Origin: Flavobacterium flabelliforme | GTDB lineage: Bacteria; Bacteroidota; Bacteroidia; Flavobacteriales; Flavobacteriaceae | Assembly (NCBI RefSeq): GCF_017948675.1 | Contig: NZ_JAGFBU010000006.1 | Location: forward strand, 62,001 to 126,000 | DNA length: 64,000 nt | Direction: 5' to 3' | Shown here: positions 61,649 to 64,000 of the stretch, in pieces | Layout: each line of letters opens with the position of its first letter | Numbering within the stretch: position 1 is the stretch's first letter | Made by a program: the position numbers and the translations under genes | Notes under the pieces: model-generated | What the model was told of the DNA's origin: nothing | Databases searched by the model: none | What the model saw: the letters and a program-made list of their open reading frames with translations, nothing else

Positions 61649-62908
61649 TCACTCTTGCACGCTCATTTTAACCAATTCTATTTTCTTGTTTGTAGCCTCT
61701 TGTATTACAAAATGATAGCTTCCTACGGTAATAATAGCACCTTTTTGTGGAATTTCTTTAGTAAAATTGACAATAAATCCGCCAAGCGTACCATAGGAGT
61801 CTTCCTCTGGAATATTAAGTTTATATTTTTCATTAAGATACTCAACATCTAATCGAGCTGAAAACTGAAAACTACCATCATCGAGTAGGTTTTCTATCAA
61901 CTCTTCCTCCGAATCGTGCTCATCTTCTATTTCGCCAAAAAGTTCTTCTACAATATCTTCGATAGTAATAATCCCTGAAGTACCGCCGTATTCATCTAAA
62001 ACTACAGCAACACTTTTTCGCTTTTTAGTCAGCAGATTCATGGCGTCTTTTATAAATATGGTTTCTGGAACAAACTCTACAGAAATAACAATTTCTTCAA
62101 TATTATTGGGTTTTTTAAACATATCAAAAGAATGCACGTAACCAATAATTTCATCAAAAGATTTTTGATAAACCACAATTTTAGAATATCCAGTTTCGAT
62201 AAACAATTCTCTTAAATCTTCTATCGAATCAAATAAATCTACAGCTACAATTTCAATCCTAGGAGTCATTACATCTCTAGCTTTTACACCAGAAAACTCT
62301 AATGCATTTTGAAACATTAATATCTCTGAATCTACTAATTCATTGTCTTCTACAGTGCTCATTTGCTCTGTAATGTAATCTCCAAGTTCTAATTTACTAA
62401 AAAAAAGAGGCGTGATATCACCCTCTGTTTTAAAGAATTTTCTCAATATAAAATCTGAAATTCCTATAAAAAATGCTGAAATAAAATAAAAAATCTTGTA
62501 AAAAACATAAGCCGGAATCGCAAGAAATTTAATTAATGAATTGGCATAAATCTGGAAGAAAACTTTAGGAAGAAACTCTGCCGTAACAAGAATTATCATT
62601 GTAGAAACAACAATTCTTATTATTAAAGCCAAACTAACCGAAAGCGGATTTGAAAAAGACAGTAGCCAATGCGTAAGCAATTCGCCCATAAAAAAACCGT
62701 AAACAACCATTGCAATAGTATTCCCTATTAACATGGCAACAATGAAATTTGTAGGCTTTTCAGTAAGTTTAGTCAGTATTTTAGAAAGAAAATTATCTTG
62801 TTTTTTTTCAATTTCAAGATATATTTTATTCGACGAGACAAAGGCAATCTCCATTCCTGAAAAAAAAGCACTTAGTATTATACACAATATGATAATACTA
62901 ATCTCCAC
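61649..62908 (-). CDS. CNNM/CorC-family (hemolysin-like) membrane protein
   Basis: Four membrane segments of a DUF21 domain (MEISIIILCIILSAFFSGME... GNTIAMVVYGFF... VTAEFLPKVFFQIYAN), two CBS domains (VMTPRIEIVAVDLFDSIEDL; VAVVLDEYGGTSGIITIED) and a CorC_HlyC C-terminal domain (FQFSARLDVEYLNEKYKLNI). The family is linked to Mg2+/Co2+ transport. The 419-residue length is standard. GldE of the gliding machinery is a relative, but the gldD neighbour is not here, so that name is not used. The first codon overlaps the stop of the next gene upstream by one base. Confidence 0.9.
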   Translation of the reverse strand: MEISIIILCIILSAFFSGMEIAFVSSNKIYLEIEKKQDNFLSKILTKLTEKPTNFIVAMLIGNTIAMVVYGFFMGELLTHWLLSFSNPLSVSLALIIRIVVSTMIILVTAEFLPKVFFQIYANSLIKFLAIPAYVFYKIFYFISAFFIGISDFILRKFFKTEGDITPLFFSKLELGDYITEQMSTVEDNELVDSEILMFQNALEFSGVKARDVMTPRIEIVAVDLFDSIEDLRELFIETGYSKIVVYQKSFDEIIGYVHSFDMFKKPNNIEEIVISVEFVPETIFIKDAMNLLTKKRKSVAVVLDEYGGTSGIITIEDIVEELFGEIEDEHDSEEELIENLLDDGSFQFSARLDVEYLNEKYKLNIPEEDSYGTLGGFIVNFTKEIPQKGAIITVGSYHFVIQEATNKKIELVKMSVQE

Positions 62909-63108
62909 TATTTAGAGTTGTTATTTCTATCTTCAAATTTTTTAGCATATTTTCTTCTAAAAAAGAACATAAAAATAGCCAAAGCGGCAATTATAAAACT
63001 CAACCAAGGAGTTCCTGTTTGTGGGTCTATCAGTTTAGTAACTCCATCATAGATGAAATAAGCAGCAAAAAGCAGATAAACGTATTGTGTTAATTTTAGG
63101 TAATTCAT
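62908..63108 (-). CDS. Small membrane protein (66 aa), unknown
   Basis: A 66-residue protein with two hydrophobic segments (about 7-22 and 34-50) and a basic, charged C-terminus (FFRRKYAKKFEDRNNN). It overlaps the CNNM gene by one base and follows lptC by 11 bases, so it is surely part of the same transcript. I do not recognise a family. Confidence 0.8.
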   Translation of the reverse strand: MNYLKLTQYVYLLFAAYFIYDGVTKLIDPQTGTPWLSFIIAALAIFMFFFRRKYAKKFEDRNNNSK

Positions 63109-63119
63109 GGTATTATTAA

Positions 63120-63674
63120 TTATTCATTGGTTTCTACTTCGCCAGTAATTTTTTGAGAATTAATGACTTTAAAATCTTTACTAAAATCTATTCCTTGGCC
63201 GTTTGAAACTCCTTTTGGATCGGTAAACTTAAATCTACGCTCTGTAAAGAACCATTCGTTTTTTTGATCAAAATAAAGCTGTTCCGTCTCTAATATTTGA
63301 CCATCTTCGGTATATATTTTTACTTTTCCTTGCAAATCAATAATACTAGATCCTTTATATGAAATTGCATAATTAGACCTAATAAAGGTTTTTTTTGCCT
63401 TCTTATCATACAAAGTAACATCTATTCCTTTTGGAAATTCTGTAAAAGGGAAATTAACACTTGCGTAATCAAGCATCTTAGAACTAACCAAAATTGCAGT
63501 AATACGGCCTGAGTCGGTATATTTTAAATTAACCATATCAGCATCACTGCTTGGAACAAACTCGGAAAAGTTAATTTTTTGTATTTCTTTAAAATTACTT
63601 TCGCATCCAAAAAACAGAGTCACAGCAAAAGCTGTGACAATCTTTATTGTATTTTTTGTATTAAATAAAGTCAT
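63120..63674 (-). CDS. lptC: LPS export protein LptC
   Basis: A periplasmic lipoprotein or anchored protein of the Lpt bridge that carries lipopolysaccharide from the inner to the outer membrane. Lipobox-like FFGCESNFKEIQ, a beta-jellyroll domain with NLKYTDSGRITAILVSSKML near residue 48, FPKGIDVTLYDKKAKKTFIR near residue 80, and EDGQILETEQLYFDQKNEWF near residue 122. The 184-residue length is normal for LptC. It lies upstream of the small membrane protein and CNNM genes on the same strand. Confidence 0.9.
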   Translation of the reverse strand: MTLFNTKNTIKIVTAFAVTLFFGCESNFKEIQKINFSEFVPSSDADMVNLKYTDSGRITAILVSSKMLDYASVNFPFTEFPKGIDVTLYDKKAKKTFIRSNYAISYKGSSIIDLQGKVKIYTEDGQILETEQLYFDQKNEWFFTERRFKFTDPKGVSNGQGIDFSKDFKVINSQKITGEVETNE

Positions 63675-63710
63675 ACGCTAAACTTAGCAATAAATTTATG
63701 AATGGTAATT

Positions 63711-64000
63711 TTAGTTGAATTTTCGTTTAACAAACCATTGCTCATTAAGTGAAAAACTCACACTTACATTGGCATAATTTTCTTGAACTAAATTTGCTGT
63801 AGTGGTACCTTTTTTACCAATTTCAAAACCAACATTTACATTAGAAAATGTTCCTGACAAGGGCAAACCTAATCCTAATGTTAATGCCATATCATTTATT
63901 GGCTCAGAATTAATAATCAAACCGGTTTTTTCATATCTAAATCCACCTCTGTAAGTAATTCTTTTTGCATAGCTTGAAAATGCATTATAACTAGGAACAT
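63711..64000 (-). CDS. C-terminal part of an outer-membrane beta-barrel protein (gene cut by the right edge)
   Basis: The frame is open to the right edge; the last 95 codons are visible. The sequence alternates polar and hydrophobic residues with Gly-rich turns (RITYRGGFRYEKTGLIINSE, then INDMALTLGLGLPLSGTFSN) and ends with a basic, aromatic strand (VKRKFN). This is typical of the end of an outer-membrane barrel, possibly of the long-chain fatty acid transporter type. The start seen in the frame at 63920 is internal, because coding potential continues to 64000. Confidence 0.75.
   Translation of the reverse strand, partial: VPSYNAFSSYAKRITYRGGFRYEKTGLIINSEPINDMALTLGLGLPLSGTFSNVNVGFEIGKKGTTTANLVQENYANVSVSFSLNEQWFVKRKFN

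Noticed and set aside
61404..61715. Plus-strand frame across the ppiD start
   Set aside because: Antisense to the N-terminus of ppiD and the intergenic region; no signal of selection as protein.
61649..62908. Naming the CNNM/CorC protein GldE (gliding motility)
   Set aside because: Same superfamily, but the gldD neighbour expected for gldE is absent; the ppiD-lptC context suggests another paralogue.
1..64000. tRNA, rRNA, CRISPR arrays, insertion sequences, phage or integrative elements
   Set aside because: No cloverleaf, repeat-spacer pattern, transposase, integrase or terminal repeat was recognised; gene content and composition are uniform.
1..64000. T9SS cargo proteins with C-terminal sorting domains
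   Set aside because: No protein shows the conserved C-terminal sorting domain ending; the large exported proteins end in barrel strands or enzyme domains.

Overview
The window is strongly A+T-rich chromosomal DNA from a member of the Flavobacteriaceae, most likely Flavobacterium or a close relative. The evidence is the repeated TAnnTTTG promoter element typical of Bacteroidota, a PorT/SprT-type protein directly behind menaquinone methyltransferase, a lipoprotein TamA homologue (TamL), DUF5686 and 2TM-domain proteins, an AccD without its zinc ribbon, and a mevalonate-type HMG-CoA reductase paired with a GYDIA-type GHMP kinase. Almost all genes look like housekeeping or envelope genes. I see no insertion sequence, prophage, CRISPR array, rRNA or tRNA.

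Region 1 (1-5.0 kb) concerns methionine and SAM and is the most unusual part. On the minus strand a SAM-I riboswitch runs off the left edge, and O-acetylhomoserine sulfhydrylase (metY) is preceded by a 22-codon Met-rich leader peptide with a terminator/antiterminator pair. On the plus strand metK follows a SAM-II-like element. A second, Val/Ile-rich leader-peptide attenuator lies between them with no recognisable biosynthetic gene directly behind it. Four RNA control devices thus sit within about 3.5 kb.

Region 2 (5-20 kb) holds an outer-membrane protein, a deoxynucleoside kinase, membrane and soluble pyrophosphatases (hppA, ppa), an AlkA-like glycosylase, a DUF5686 outer-membrane protein, pyruvate dehydrogenase E1 beta, etfBA, a bifunctional nuclease, and thyA-2TM-folA. 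Region 3 (20-35 kb) holds menG-porT, trmH, tamL, class II fructose-bisphosphate aldolase, accD, an MFS carrier, an orphan PAS protein beside an exported Ppx/GppA-like protein, a roadblock-like small protein, an ABC permease and purH. Region 4 (34.5-40.2 kb) is the rod-shape operon mreB-mreC-mreD-mrdA-rodA.

Region 5 (40-49.5 kb) carries a lipoprotein nuclease, the Prc protease, surE with a small membrane protein, lpxB, an NlpC/P60 lipoprotein, a ComEC-type channel and two thioredoxin-fold proteins, one without its CxxC. Region 6 (49.5-56.7 kb) is a peptide-use cluster: dipeptidyl peptidase IV followed by three POT-family peptide transporters, all on the minus strand. Region 7 (56.8-64 kb) has HMG-CoA reductase and a phosphomevalonate-kinase-like GHMP kinase, then a minus-strand envelope cluster of ppiD, a CNNM/CorC protein, a small membrane protein, lptC and the end of an outer-membrane barrel gene cut by the window edge.

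Several automatic open reading frames start too early. Starts were moved inward where the extension runs through a terminator or where a signal peptide or family N-terminus begins at an internal methionine (hppA, DUF5686, pdhB, bifunctional nuclease, porT, trmH, ppiD and others).
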